A DNA stretch of 64,000 nt from AP-15 sp963814865 (GCA_963814865.1 CAWFEN010000010.1:124001-188000), one strand, 5' to 3'. Shown: positions 7,882 through 17,130, numbered from the stretch's first letter. The notes: generated by a model from the sequence alone, not told the origin. Numbers and translations: made by a program.

Positions 7882-9402
7882 ATGAACCTGAAATTTTATG
7901 GGCTCATTGTTGCCGGCGGGTTGGCGTTCGCGGTGCCGCCGCCGGCCGATGCCGCCAGCAATTTCACGACCGGCAATTTTAACGAAAACAACCCGGCGGG
8001 CACGAGTTTCCATGATCATGGAATCTGCGCGTTTTTCGCGGGTCCGCGGGGTACGCTCGGTGCTAACCGGTTTCTGATGGATCTCGGCGACCGGAATTCG
8101 TCCGACTACCGGGAACTGCAGATCACCGGAGATCTTACCACCTTCCGCTCCAGCCTGACCGGCGATACGGAGTACCGGCTGTTTCCCGACGACCCGTCCG
8201 CCGCCAATTTCTTTCAAACCGTGCTGCGCCGGCAGCTGAGAGACCCGGGCGTTACCTTCACCCCCTACAGCTTTACGGCGCGGATCTCGGATGTCTTTGG
8301 ATCTGCTTCCGAAGACGATTTCACCTGTGATGTGAGCTTGACCGGCCGTTTGAGCAGCGACACTGCCGGCTCGACGCCGGTCAGCCTTACCTTCGGCGGC
8401 GGCGGGCAGTATATAGCGGGCGTCGACAGCCCGGCCGTCAGCCCGGCGGCGCTCTCTAAAGCTGTAAAAGACGGCCCGTCATGCCCGACCGCCTCATTGG
8501 CCCCGGACGGGTTGGACCCGCTTCCCGGAAACGGTCAATGCAGCAAGGGTTCCAATTGCCTGCTCAATTTCAAGGGATATCAATGGTGGACCAGCTTTAA
8601 TTTTCGCGGTAAAAGCTTTCCGAATTCGGATGGTTATTGGAACAACGACCTGAAGACTGCATTCAGTCCGAAAAACGCCTTCGTCGATGGGGCCGGCCTG
8701 CATCTGACGATCCAAAATCAGGATCTGGGGGCGCCCGGAGGTGCCGCGCCGGCCGGCGCCGAGGTCGTCGCGATGTTCAACGCCGATGGCTCTCCCGTAA
8801 ATCTCGGCTATGGAAAATATCTGGTTACCGCCACGGTGAAGACGGCCAGCACGTGGGACGCGCTCGATCTCAACGCGGCCTTCGGCGCCTTCACGTTTGA
8901 ACGGGTCGGCACCGGCGCCGGCACCGGAACCACCAACAATCCTGCCAGGGAAATCGACTTGGCGGAGATCTCGCGGTTTGGCTGGCCGGCAAACGACAGC
9001 TCATGTCCGGGACAGGCGAACCCGCCGCAGCTGTGTCAAGGGAATGCGCAATTCACGCTTCAGAACTGGTGGGAAAACCCGGCTAACGTGCACCGATATT
9101 CGATCGGCAGCACGGCCCGGACGGTGACGCTCGTCATGACCTGGCCGGGCCAGGGCCAGCCGGTGACCTTTCAGCAATACAACGGGAGCTTCACCTTCAA
9201 AAATTTGCCGGCCAAAGCCGCCAACCAGTGGACCACGGCAACGCCGGGACAAAACATTTTCGTCCCGGCGACGAACTGCGAGCGGTTTCATCTGAATCTG
9301 TGGATGGGAAATTACCGGGGGAATTTGTCGCCCCATCTGCCGCCGAAGACATTGCCGTACGAGGTCCTGGTGACCAATTTCGAATTTGCGAAAACCCCAT
9401 AG
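7882..9402 (+). CDS. Secreted GH16-like glycoside hydrolase with an uncharacterised N-terminal domain
   Basis: 506 residues. A signal peptide (hydrophobic 5-20, cleavage after ADA near 25) sends it to the periplasm or outside. Residues 26-200 are a beta-rich, Ser/Thr/Gly-rich region I do not recognise. The second half looks like a concanavalin-type fold of family GH16: YQWWTSFNF, later GYGKYLVTATVKT, then REIDLAEISRFG with the catalytic pattern E357-x-D359-x-x-E362 expected of beta-glucan or galactan hydrolases with retaining chemistry. Several Cys could form disulfides. Ribosome site AGGAAGCGGG precedes the ATG. It has no operon partner; the nearest polysaccharide genes are 5 kb away. The substrate is unknown. 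Confidence 0.72.
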   Translation: MNLKFYGLIVAGGLAFAVPPPADAASNFTTGNFNENNPAGTSFHDHGICAFFAGPRGTLGANRFLMDLGDRNSSDYRELQITGDLTTFRSSLTGDTEYRLFPDDPSAANFFQTVLRRQLRDPGVTFTPYSFTARISDVFGSASEDDFTCDVSLTGRLSSDTAGSTPVSLTFGGGGQYIAGVDSPAVSPAALSKAVKDGPSCPTASLAPDGLDPLPGNGQCSKGSNCLLNFKGYQWWTSFNFRGKSFPNSDGYWNNDLKTAFSPKNAFVDGAGLHLTIQNQDLGAPGGAAPAGAEVVAMFNADGSPVNLGYGKYLVTATVKTASTWDALDLNAAFGAFTFERVGTGAGTGTTNNPAREIDLAEISRFGWPANDSSCPGQANPPQLCQGNAQFTLQNWWENPANVHRYSIGSTARTVTLVMTWPGQGQPVTFQQYNGSFTFKNLPAKAANQWTTATPGQNIFVPATNCERFHLNLWMGNYRGNLSPHLPPKTLPYEVLVTNFEFAKTP

Positions 9403-9498
9403 CAGTCAAGGTTCGGGCCATTCTTCCGGCGGCTCCTGCGCTATGAACTGACGAGGGGTTCGCGCCGACGAGACGGGCAAGCCGCGGGCTGGCCCCGT

Positions 9499-9627
9499 TC
9501 ATCGCGGGATAATGACGAGGGCTTTGTCCCCTTCCGGCACATTGGCGATCACCGCGCCGGTGGCAGGGTTGTAGACCGCGAAGGTCTTGCCGGAAGCGGC
9601 CGGGACGAGCCTGCCGTCGATCAGCAT
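9499..9627 (-). pseudogene. Remnant of an aldehyde dehydrogenase N-terminus
   Basis: 42 codons read MLIDGRLVPAASGKTF, then AVYNPATGAVIANVPEGDKA, which is the characteristic first 40 residues of NAD(P)-dependent aldehyde dehydrogenases. The similarity then stops and the frame ends at a TGA after VIIPR. Nothing of the Rossmann or catalytic domains follows, so this is a broken-off 5' end. Confidence 0.72.
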
Positions 9628-9652
9628 CAAGGGTGCGCGCCCGAGGGCCCGC

Positions 9653-9979
9653 GGCGGGCTGACGCGGGACTGGGACTATACAAGCATCCGAACCGAGACC
9701 GATGATGCTCACCAGCGGCTCTTCGCGAAATCAGCCGATGCGGACAAAAAGGTCGTCGATCGCGTCGCCGAAATCGCCGCGGGGCACGGCATTCCTCGCG
9801 CGCAGGTGGCGCTCGCCTGGCTCATGGCAAAGCCGGTCATCACCGCGCCGATCGTCGGTGCGACCAGGCTGCACCACCTCGACGACGCGCTCGCATCCGT
9901 GAACGTGAAACTGTCGGCCGACGAGATTACTTCTCTCGAACAGCCGTACGTCCCTCACGCCGTGGTCGGCTTTGTCTAG
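9653..9979 (+). pseudogene. Remnant of an aldo/keto reductase C-terminus
   Basis: About 109 codons match the C-terminal third of an aldo/keto reductase: GIPRAQVALAWLMAKP, then ITAPIVGATRLHHLDDALAS, and an ending like that of YhdN-type enzymes. The catalytic Tyr/Lys/Asp/His part of the barrel is missing, and the frame has no start codon with a ribosome site. It begins only about 25 bases from the head of the aldehyde dehydrogenase remnant on the other strand. Confidence 0.72.
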
Positions 9980-10011
9980 CGCCGTGGCCGGAGCCCGAGG
10001 GCGCGGTCGCG

Positions 10012-10635
10012 GTGGGCGGCAATCCTGCTCGGCCAGCGGCGGTCACGGCGCAACGATGGAGTTTTCGCGTGGCCCTCGTCGCACTGGTCTTGGCCCTCGC
10101 AGCGGCGTATGTAGCGAGCGCCGAGGCCGCGCCGGCCGGCTCCATCGCGACCAAAACGCAGCTCTGCGCGTCGTGCCACGGCACGCATGGTCTGCCGTCC
10201 GATCAGACCGTGCCGATCATCTGGGGGCAGCAGGCGACGTATCTGCGGAAGCAGCTCGACGACTACAGGAACGGGGATCGCGACAGCGAGATCATGTCGT
10301 CGATCGCCGAGAGCTTGAGCGAGGGTGAAGTGTCCCAGATCGCAGCGTATTTCAGCAACGCCAGGTGGCCGGCGCGACCGGCGGCGTCGCTGCCCGCGGC
10401 TCCTGATGCGATCGCGGCATGCCAGTCCTGCCATGGTGCGAATTTGGCCGGCGGCCTGAGCGCGTCAGGCGCCGCGCCGCGCCTGGCCGGTCAGTTTTTG
10501 CCGTACCTGATCGACACGATGACCGCTTATGCCGACGGTCAGCGCGCCAACAGCCCGCCGATGTCGGCTCTGATGCAAAGCATGTCGCCGGCGGATCGAA
10601 AGACCGTCGCCGATTATCTCGCCGCCATGCGCTGA
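10012..10635 (+). CDS. Diheme cytochrome c (c4-like), exported
   Basis: 207 residues from a GTG; a second GTG at 10069 is an alternative start that leaves the signal peptide intact. After the hydrophobic export segment (about 20-38) come two class I cytochrome c domains with heme sites CASCH (about 53-57) and CQSCH (about 137-141), each followed by helices ending in a probable Met ligand region. It lies 87 bases upstream of a sorbosone-dehydrogenase-like gene, so it probably takes electrons from that periplasmic enzyme. Confidence 0.88.
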   Translation: MGGNPARPAAVTAQRWSFRVALVALVLALAAAYVASAEAAPAGSIATKTQLCASCHGTHGLPSDQTVPIIWGQQATYLRKQLDDYRNGDRDSEIMSSIAESLSEGEVSQIAAYFSNARWPARPAASLPAAPDAIAACQSCHGANLAGGLSASGAAPRLAGQFLPYLIDTMTAYADGQRANSPPMSALMQSMSPADRKTVADYLAAMR

Positions 10636-10722
10636 CATTTGTCTTCGCGGACAAGCGCCGGCGACGGCCAATTCGGGAGGAAGTTCGCAGTGAAAACGCA
10701 ACCGGCAACCGGGGAGGAATCG

Positions 10723-12069
10723 ATGATCAGAACGCTCGCTGTCGCAGCCTGTTCGGTGCTCGCGATGGTCGCAACCTCGACCTTCGCGTCGGCGCAAAGC
10801 GTTCGTGTCGGCAATGCCGCCTATGGCGACTGGCATACCGACGCACCCGGAATCGTGCGCAAGATCACGGCCGCGGACCTGCCGGCGCCGTTGGCGACCC
10901 CGTCTACCGCCAACCGATCGAAGGTCGTCGCCAAACCCGCAAGCGCCGAGCTCAAGACCATGCCCGGCTTTACGGTCGAAGCCTTTGTCACCGGGATGAC
11001 CGGTGCCCGCGTCCTGCGGGTCGCGCCCAATGGCGACATTTTCCTGGCGCTCAGTCGGCCCGAGGGAAAGATCATGGTCATCCGGGCCGGGGCCGACATG
11101 AGCAACCCGAAGGTCGAGACCTTCGCGACCGGCTTGCGGGATGCGTATGGGATCGCCTTCTATCCGCCCGGTCCCTCACCGCAATGGGTCTATGTCGGCG
11201 AGTATGGCAAGGTGGTGCGCTTCCCGTACCGGAGCGGCGACCTGACCGCCTCCGGCGCGCCGGAGACGATCGTGTCGGACCTCGCCATGGGCGGCAACCA
11301 TTGGACCCGCGACGTCGCCTTTTCGCCCGACGGCAAAACCATGTACGTCGCAGTCGGTTCGGCGAGCAACATCGCCGAGCAGATGGGTCCGCGACCCGCC
11401 GACTTTGCCGCTTTCGAGAAAAGCCATTCGCCCGGTTCGGCATGGGACCGGGAAGAATGGCGGGCCAACGTCCTCGCCTATGATCCCGACGGGAAAAACA
11501 AGCGGGTCTTTGCCTCGGGCATCCGCAATTGCTCGGGACTGACGGTGCAGCCCGGCACCGGCACGGTCTTTTGCGCCACCAACGAGCGTGACCTGCTGGG
11601 CGACAATCTCCCGCCCGATTATGTCACCAGCGTCAAGCCAGGAGCATTCTACGGCTGGCCTTGGTACTATATCGGCAGCCACGAGGACACCCGTCCCGGC
11701 GGCGGTACGCGGCCGGATCTCGCGGGCAAGGTCACGGTGGCGGACGTTCTGGTCCAACCCCATTCGGCGCCCCTCGGCGTCACGTTCAACCCCGGCGGAC
11801 AATTCCCGGCGGCCTGGACAGGCGATGCGTTCGTCGCCTTGCACGGCTCGTGGAACCGTGCCGTGCGGACCGGCTACAAGATCGTTCGGCTGCCCTTCAA
11901 GAATGGCAAGCCGACCGGGGAATATCAGGATTTCGTCGTCGGGTTTGTCGCCGACAATCAGGACGTATGGGGCCGTCCCGTGGACGTGGCCTTTGCCAAG
12001 GACGGATCGCTGCTGTTCAGCGACGACGGCAACGGCGTCGTCTACCGCGTCACCTACAAGCCCGAGTGA
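10723..12069 (+). CDS. Sorbosone dehydrogenase-like (PQQ-type glucose/sorbosone dehydrogenase fold) protein
   Basis: 448 residues from the ATG at 10723 (ribosome site GGGGAGGAATCG); an upstream in-frame start is less likely. A signal peptide ends near ASAQ (residue 25). The mature part is a six-bladed beta propeller of the glucose/sorbosone dehydrogenase family, with blades recognisable at AYGIAFYPPGPSPQWVYVGE, DVAFSPDGKTMYVAVGS, FASGIRNCSGLTVQP, the GWPWYYIG loop, and the end VDVAFAKDGSLLFSDD. The cytochrome upstream suggests a periplasmic alcohol or aldose-type dehydrogenase delivering electrons to c-type cytochrome. Cofactor and substrate are inferred from the family only. Confidence 0.85.
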   Translation: MIRTLAVAACSVLAMVATSTFASAQSVRVGNAAYGDWHTDAPGIVRKITAADLPAPLATPSTANRSKVVAKPASAELKTMPGFTVEAFVTGMTGARVLRVAPNGDIFLALSRPEGKIMVIRAGADMSNPKVETFATGLRDAYGIAFYPPGPSPQWVYVGEYGKVVRFPYRSGDLTASGAPETIVSDLAMGGNHWTRDVAFSPDGKTMYVAVGSASNIAEQMGPRPADFAAFEKSHSPGSAWDREEWRANVLAYDPDGKNKRVFASGIRNCSGLTVQPGTGTVFCATNERDLLGDNLPPDYVTSVKPGAFYGWPWYYIGSHEDTRPGGGTRPDLAGKVTVADVLVQPHSAPLGVTFNPGGQFPAAWTGDAFVALHGSWNRAVRTGYKIVRLPFKNGKPTGEYQDFVVGFVADNQDVWGRPVDVAFAKDGSLLFSDDGNGVVYRVTYKPE

Positions 12070-12096
12070 TGCCCTCGTTCGGGTCGGTGTCGGTCC

Positions 12097-12360
12097 GATC
12101 AGACCTTCGCGTCGGAGGTCGAGCAGCAGTGCAGCAGCCTGTTGAACGGGTTCCACGTCCCCGAGGGCGATTTCGGCCGCGCATTGCTGGCGACCTATCA
12201 GCCCTATTTGCTGGTCAAGAGGGAGGCGATCGAGCAGAAAAACATTGCCGATCTGATCGACGTACTGAAAAGCGCCACGTTCCGCTCCCTTGTCGGCAGC
12301 ATCCCGGGCTACGACGCCACGGGCGCCGGCGCCGTCAAGACGATCGGCGACGCCGCATAA
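12097..12360 (+). pseudogene. Remnant of a substrate-binding (molybdate/PBP-like) domain
   Basis: This frame continues directly behind the stop of the dehydrogenase and has only a TTG near its middle as a possible start. It reads like the last 80 residues of a COG1910-type periplasmic-binding domain: a run such as PYLLVKREAIEQKNIADLID, then TFRSLVGSIPGYDATGAG. The ligand-binding core before it is missing. I take it as a 3' gene fragment; a short expressed protein is less likely. Confidence 0.4.
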
Positions 12361-12519
12361 CGTCTCAGCGACGCCAAGTCCGCCTGCCCCGATTTGGGCG
12401 TCGCGCGAGAGTCGGCCACTGCGGCGCCCGGCCCGCCCAGGGAGAGCACGAGTTCATCGACGCGATCGCGCGCGATCTGCTAGGCTTCGGCAGGCATTTT
12501 GTCAGTCGAGGAGAAACCG

Positions 12520-13281
12520 ATGAACGACACGTTAACGCTGTCCCAGCGCGCCGACGCGCTCGAAGCAAAAATGAGCCGCGAGCTCGACCATATTGTCATC
12601 AAATCGCGGCTCTACAGCATGGCTGAGGGCGATATGAGCCCGGCGCCGAACGCCGGCGCGCTGATGGCCCAGAATCCGAATGCGCGCGTGCTGATGGGCG
12701 ACGATCCGCGCCTGCCGCCGATGCCGGAGCAGCCGACCCTCGTCGATTTCTTCAAATGCCGCTTTGGGCCCGCCGCGCACCTGCTGCAAAGCGCCAGGCA
12801 CGCGGTCAATGCCGGGCTGCCGGAAAACATGGTGCTCGCCTGCCTGCTGCACGACATCTCGACGATCGGCTTCATCCGCGGCGACCACGGCTATTGGGGC
12901 GCGCAGCTGGTCGAGCCTTATGTCGACGAGGAAGTAACCTGGGCGATCCGCGCGCACCAGGTGCTGCGCTTTTATCCCGACGAATCGGTGGGCTACCAAT
13001 ATCCGCAGTCCTATATCAAATCGTTTGGCGCCGATTACCGCCCCGACCCTTATGTCGAGGAAGACTACAAACGGATGCGTAACCACAAATGGTACATGTC
13101 GGGCCGGATGATCACGGTCCACGATATCTATTCGTTCGACCCGAACGCAGTGGTCGAGCTCGAGGAATTCACCGATGTGATCGGCCGCAATTTCCGCCAG
13201 CCGGAACAAGGGCTCGGCTTCGACAACAGCCCGGTCGCGCATATGTGGCGGGCGATGATCCGGCCGGCGAAATATCTGTAG
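12520..13281 (+). CDS. HD-domain protein, possible metal-dependent oxygenase or hydrolase
   Basis: 253 residues from the ATG at 12520 with ribosome site GAGGAGAAACCG. A helical HD-type domain is visible: a His in SARHAVNAG, then LACLLHDIS with the His-Asp pair near 110-111, HGYWG, and later RAHQVLRFYPD. This spacing resembles the mixed-valent di-iron HD proteins related to PhnZ and inositol oxygenase, but it could also be a plain HD phosphohydrolase. It sits alone before a GST gene, and the substrate is unknown. Confidence 0.7.
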   Translation: MNDTLTLSQRADALEAKMSRELDHIVIKSRLYSMAEGDMSPAPNAGALMAQNPNARVLMGDDPRLPPMPEQPTLVDFFKCRFGPAAHLLQSARHAVNAGLPENMVLACLLHDISTIGFIRGDHGYWGAQLVEPYVDEEVTWAIRAHQVLRFYPDESVGYQYPQSYIKSFGADYRPDPYVEEDYKRMRNHKWYMSGRMITVHDIYSFDPNAVVELEEFTDVIGRNFRQPEQGLGFDNSPVAHMWRAMIRPAKYL

Positions 13282-13452
13282 GCGGCCCGGAAGCGTCAGC
13301 CCATATCGGTGCCATACCGTTCGCCGGCAGCGGCCATGGCATGGAAATCTACGGCTGTGACGAGACCTTGATCGCAAGGGTTAGCCGATCGCGGGCGGCG
13401 TCATAGTGCGACACCGACATCAGGCCGGCTAAACTCAAGCGAGGGAATCGCG

Positions 13453-14073
13453 ATGAAGCTCTATTACGCTCCCGGTGCCTGCTCGGTCGGCATCCACGTA
13501 TTGCTCGAAGAGATCGGCAAACCCTATCAGGCTGAAATCGTCAATTTCCGCGACGGCGCGCAGTACAAACCGCCCTTCACCGGTATCAATCCCAAATCGA
13601 AGGTTCCGACCCTCGAGCGGGATGACGGCTCGATCCTGACCGAGTTTCCGGTCATCGCGCGTTGGCTCGGCCGGAAGAACCCGCAGGCCAACCTGATCCC
13701 GCAGGACGAGGAAACCGACATCCGCGCGATGGAGGCGATGGAATACGCCGTCGGCACGATTCACGCGCAGGGCTTTACGCGACTTTTCCGCACCGAGCGC
13801 TTCGCCCCGTCGGCCGCGGATCACGACGCGGTCAAGGCTCAAGGCCGCGAGGTCATCGAGAAGGGCTTTGCCGTCATCGACAAGGCGCTCGCCGGCAAGA
13901 ACTATTTGGGCGGCAGCAATCTGTCGATCGCCGATGCGGCGCTGTACTACGTCGAGTTCTGGGGAGCAAAGCGGCTCGGCATGAAACTGCCGACAAACTG
14001 CGCCGCGCATTTCGATCGCATGATGGCGCGCCCGTCGGTGCAACGGGTGATGCAGCAGGAAGGGCTCGCCTGA
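13453..14073 (+). CDS. Glutathione S-transferase, beta-class-like
   Basis: 206 residues. The N-terminal thioredoxin-fold domain begins KLYYAPGACSVGIHVLLEEI, where Cys10 is the usual beta-class catalytic residue. KSKVPTL gives the cis-Pro loop, and DGSILTEFPVIARWL the glutathione-binding Glu/Ser-like site. The C-terminal helical domain includes LSIADAALYYVE. The ribosome site GAGGG precedes the ATG. It probably conjugates or reduces electrophiles in the cytoplasm. Confidence 0.93.
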   Translation: MKLYYAPGACSVGIHVLLEEIGKPYQAEIVNFRDGAQYKPPFTGINPKSKVPTLERDDGSILTEFPVIARWLGRKNPQANLIPQDEETDIRAMEAMEYAVGTIHAQGFTRLFRTERFAPSAADHDAVKAQGREVIEKGFAVIDKALAGKNYLGGSNLSIADAALYYVEFWGAKRLGMKLPTNCAAHFDRMMARPSVQRVMQQEGLA

Positions 14074-14181
14074 GCAACGCATTCCCCGGCGACCCGCCCG
14101 GCGCGGCGGCGAAGCCGGGTGCCCGACGCGTCAGCGAAACGGGGCGAAGGCGCGCCGGAGCCGGATGGCAGGAGGAACGAG

Positions 14182-15554
14182 ATGGACGGAACGACGGCAG
14201 CGGACCACACGAAGGCGATCGATCTGACACGGGCGTTGGCGGAGCGCGCAGCGGGGCTCGGCTGGGACGGTATTCCGACGCCGGCACGCGAGCTGGCGCG
14301 GCAATGCGTGCTCGACTATCTGGGCGTGGCGATTGCCGGTGCCGGCGACCCGCTGGTGCAATTGCTGCTCGACGAGATGGCGGAGGCCGGCGGGACGCCG
14401 CAGGCGAGCGTGGTCGGCCGCCGCGAACGGCTGCCGGTCTTGACGGCGGCGCTCGTCAATGGCGCCGCCGGGCATGCGCTCGATTTCGACGACGTCAACG
14501 TCGCGATGCCGGGCCATCCCTCGGTCGCGATCCTGCCGGGGCTGCTCGCGCTCGCCGAACTCGAAGGCAGCTCCGGCCGCGACGTGCTGACCGCCTTTGT
14601 CGCCGGCTACGAGACCGCCTGCCGCATCGGCGCGGCGCTGAGCCCCGGGCATTACGACCTCGGCTTTCATTCGACCGGAACGATCGGCTGCTTTGGCGCC
14701 GCGGCGGCCTGCGCCCGACTGCTCGGCCTCGACGTCGAGCGCACCGCCACCGCGCTCGGCATCGCCGGGACGCAGGCGGCCGGGCTCAAATCGCAGTTCG
14801 GCACGATGTGCAAGCCGTTTCACGCCGGCAAGGCGGCACAGAACGGGCTGCTCGCGGCGCGCCTGGCGGCGCGCGGTTTTCGAGCCGCCCCGATATCCTC
14901 GAATGCGTCCAGGGCTTCGCGCCGACGCATGGCCCGGACTTTTCGCCCGCGGCCGCGCTCGCCGAGCCCGAACACGGCTTTCACCTCTTCGCCAACCTCT
15001 TCAAATACCATGCGGCGTGCTACTTTACGCATGCGCCGATCGAGTGCGCGCGGCGGCTCCGCGACGAGCATGGGCTGACCCCGGACAGGATCGCCGCCAT
15101 CGCCTTGCGCGTCGATACGAGCACCGATCGCGTCTGCAACATCCCGGTTCCGCTGGACGGGCTGCAGAGCAAGTTCAGCCTGCGCCAGACCGTGGCGATG
15201 GCGCTCGCCGGCATCGATACGGCGAGCCTCGGCGCCTACAGCGAGGCAACGGCGCGCGACCCGGGGCTCGTGCAGCTGCGCGAGCGGGTGGCCATCGACT
15301 TCCAGCGCGGCTGGCCGCAGACCCTGAGCGAGATCGAGATCGAGCTGGCCGACGGAAGGCGGGTCATGGCGCGTCATGATTCCGGCATCCCGGCCGATGA
15401 CATTGCCGGGCAAGGCCGGCGCCTCGCCGCCAAATTCGATACGCTGGTCGAGCCCAGGCTCGGCGCCGCGCGAACCCGCGAGCTGCGCGAGGTGATCGCC
15501 GGCCTCGACGGCGTTGCCGATATCGGCGGCCTCGCCCGGCTCGCCGCGGATTAG
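14182..15554 (+). CDS. MmgE/PrpD family protein, frameshifted
   Basis: The ATG at 14182 has ribosome site GGAGGAACGAG. The first frame runs through VLDYLGVAIAGAGDPLVQ, the family motif region HALDFDDVN and KPFHAGKAAQNGLLAARLAA up to GF near 14880, then turns to nonsense. The next frame continues SSRPDILECVQGFAP and the C-terminal domain (FHLFANLFKYHAAC, later DGLQSKFSLRQTVAM) to the stop at 15554. One missing T in the run at 14877-14880 restores a protein of about 457 residues, normal for the family. Family members include 2-methylcitrate dehydratase, cis-aconitate decarboxylase and iminodisuccinate lyases. The context with CoA-transferase and BKACE genes suggests acid catabolism. Confidence 0.85.
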
Positions 15555-15593
15555 CAGGCTCGTCGCTGCAATTCCCTCGCCCGGCCACGCAGT

Positions 15594-15614
15594 TCTCCCG
15601 ATGGCATAGGGAGA
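15594..15614. terminator. Weak hairpin between convergent genes
   Basis: TCTCCC and GGGAGA pair across a 9-base loop in the 88-base gap between the convergent MmgE/PrpD and CoA-transferase genes. Possible bidirectional terminator. Confidence 0.3.
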
Positions 15615-15642
15615 GGAGAGGCGGATAGCCGGATCGGGTCGG

Positions 15643-16311
15643 TCAGACTGAAGGCGCGCGCAGCGGCTTGAGATCGGGGGCGGCGCGCAACGCGGCCTCG
15701 GTCTTGGCTTGCAGCGCGGCAAAGTCGGTATCCTCGGCGATCTCGCGGACCACGAGCCCGTCGGGCGTCACGTCGATGACGGCGAGGTCGGTATAGATGC
15801 GGCGCACCGCGGCGGCGGCGGTCAAGGGGTATTCGCAGCGGCGGCGGATGCGGGGTGCACCGGCCCTGGTCGTGTGCTCGAGCAGCACGCGGATCTCCTT
15901 GGCGCCGACCGCGAGGTCCATGGCGCCGCCGACGCCGGGCGGAAAGCCCGGATCGTCGGTCGTCCAATTCGCCAGATCGCCGTTCTCCGCGACCTCGAAA
16001 GCGCCGAGCAGGGCCAGATCGAGATGGCCGCCGCGGATCATCAGAAACGAATCGGTGTGGTGGACATAGCTGCCGCCGGTGACGAGCGTGATCGGCTGCT
16101 TGCCGGCGTTGATCAGGTCCGGATCGGCCTCGTTGGCGCCGGGTGCCGGGCCGACGCCCAAGATGCCGTTCTCGCTGTGCAGAACAATCTCGCGATCGGC
16201 CGGGATGAAGTCCGAGACCAGGGTCGGCAGGCCGATCCCAAGGTTCACATAGGCGCCGTCGGTGAGATCCTGGGCGGCCCGCCACGCGATCTGGCGACGT
16301 TTCAGCGGCAT
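15643..16311 (-). CDS. 3-oxoacid CoA-transferase subunit B
   Basis: 222 residues of the CoA-transferase family I small/beta subunit (PcaJ/ScoB/AtoA type). It carries NLGIGLPTLVSDFIP and the catalytic glutamate in SENGILGVGP (about residue 47), then VHHTDSFLMIRGGHLDLALLG split by the usual turn. The partner subunit A is encoded upstream on the same strand after a 153-base gap. Together they would move CoA from succinyl-CoA or acetyl-CoA to a 3-oxoacid. The neighbouring BKACE gene points to beta-keto acid catabolism. Confidence 0.93.
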   Translation of the reverse strand: MPLKRRQIAWRAAQDLTDGAYVNLGIGLPTLVSDFIPADREIVLHSENGILGVGPAPGANEADPDLINAGKQPITLVTGGSYVHHTDSFLMIRGGHLDLALLGAFEVAENGDLANWTTDDPGFPPGVGGAMDLAVGAKEIRVLLEHTTRAGAPRIRRRCEYPLTAAAAVRRIYTDLAVIDVTPDGLVVREIAEDTDFAALQAKTEAALRAAPDLKPLRAPSV

Positions 16312-16464
16312 CGGTTTCCTCCTTTATTTTATTCGCGACGAGCTGGCGAAGGCCTCGTCTTCCCGGCGAAGGCCGAGACCCACGCCTGCAAAAGGGTACC
16401 GGCTTGTGCCGGCAAGACAAAGCGGATGGTCTCTCGCTGCTTCACCGCCTCATCGTGAACCGAT
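16312..16464. other. Intersubunit gap with repeat-like sequence
   Basis: The two CoA-transferase subunit genes usually touch, but here 153 bases separate them. The gap contains GGCGAAGGCC motifs at about 16349 and 16369 followed by GAGACCCACGCCTGC, which resembles the palindromic intergenic repeats of alphaproteobacteria (see findings). Confidence 0.3.
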
Positions 16465-17130
16465 CTAAAACGCGACCTGGACGATGCGGTCGATGAAGAT
16501 GCCGGGGGTGACGATCATCTCCGGGTCGAGCTCGCCCAACTCGACTACGTTGCGGACCTGCACGATCGAGAGATCGGCGGCCATCGCCATCGTCGGGTTG
16601 AAGTTGCGCGCCGATTTCCGGTAGGTCAGGTTGCCCCAGCGGTCGGCGCGATCGGCGGCGAGCAGGGCAACGTCGCCCTTCAGCGGCTTTTCCAGCACAT
16701 ACATGCGGCCGTCGATCTCGCGGTGCTCCTTGCCCTCGGCGAGCCTTGTCCCGACCGAGACCGGCGAATAATAGCCGCCGAGCCCCGCGGCGGCGCAGCG
16801 CATGCGTTCGCTCAATGTCCCCTGCGGCAACAATTCGAGCTCGATCTTGCCGGCAGTGTAAAGCTCCTCGAATACCACGCTGCCCGAGCTGCGCGGGAAC
16901 GAGCACATGATCTTGCGCACGCGGCCGGCGGCCATCAGCGCTGCGAGCCCGCTGCGTCCGGTGCCGGCATTATTGGCGACGACCGTCAGGTCCCGGGCGC
17001 CCTGCTCGAGCACGGCTTCGCACAGCGCATCGGGCAGCCCGGCGCCGCCGAACCCCGCGCACAGGACGACGGCGCCGTCCCCGATCCCGGCCACCGCCTC
17101 GGCGAGGCTCCGCACCCGCTTGTCGATCAT
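16465..17130 (-). CDS. 3-oxoacid CoA-transferase subunit A
   Basis: 221 residues of the alpha subunit (PcaI/ScoA/AtoD type). It shows the glycine loop LCAGFGGAGLPDALCEAV, then VVANNAGTG, and the ending GIFIDRIVQV. SPVSVGTRLAEGKE replaces the commoner TPTGVGT version, a moderate divergence around the acyl site that may reflect an unusual substrate. It starts 19 bases downstream of the BKACE stop on the same strand, so the three genes BKACE, subunit A and subunit B probably form one operon. Confidence 0.93.
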   Translation of the reverse strand: MIDKRVRSLAEAVAGIGDGAVVLCAGFGGAGLPDALCEAVLEQGARDLTVVANNAGTGRSGLAALMAAGRVRKIMCSFPRSSGSVVFEELYTAGKIELELLPQGTLSERMRCAAAGLGGYYSPVSVGTRLAEGKEHREIDGRMYVLEKPLKGDVALLAADRADRWGNLTYRKSARNFNPTMAMAADLSIVQVRNVVELGELDPEMIVTPGIFIDRIVQVAF

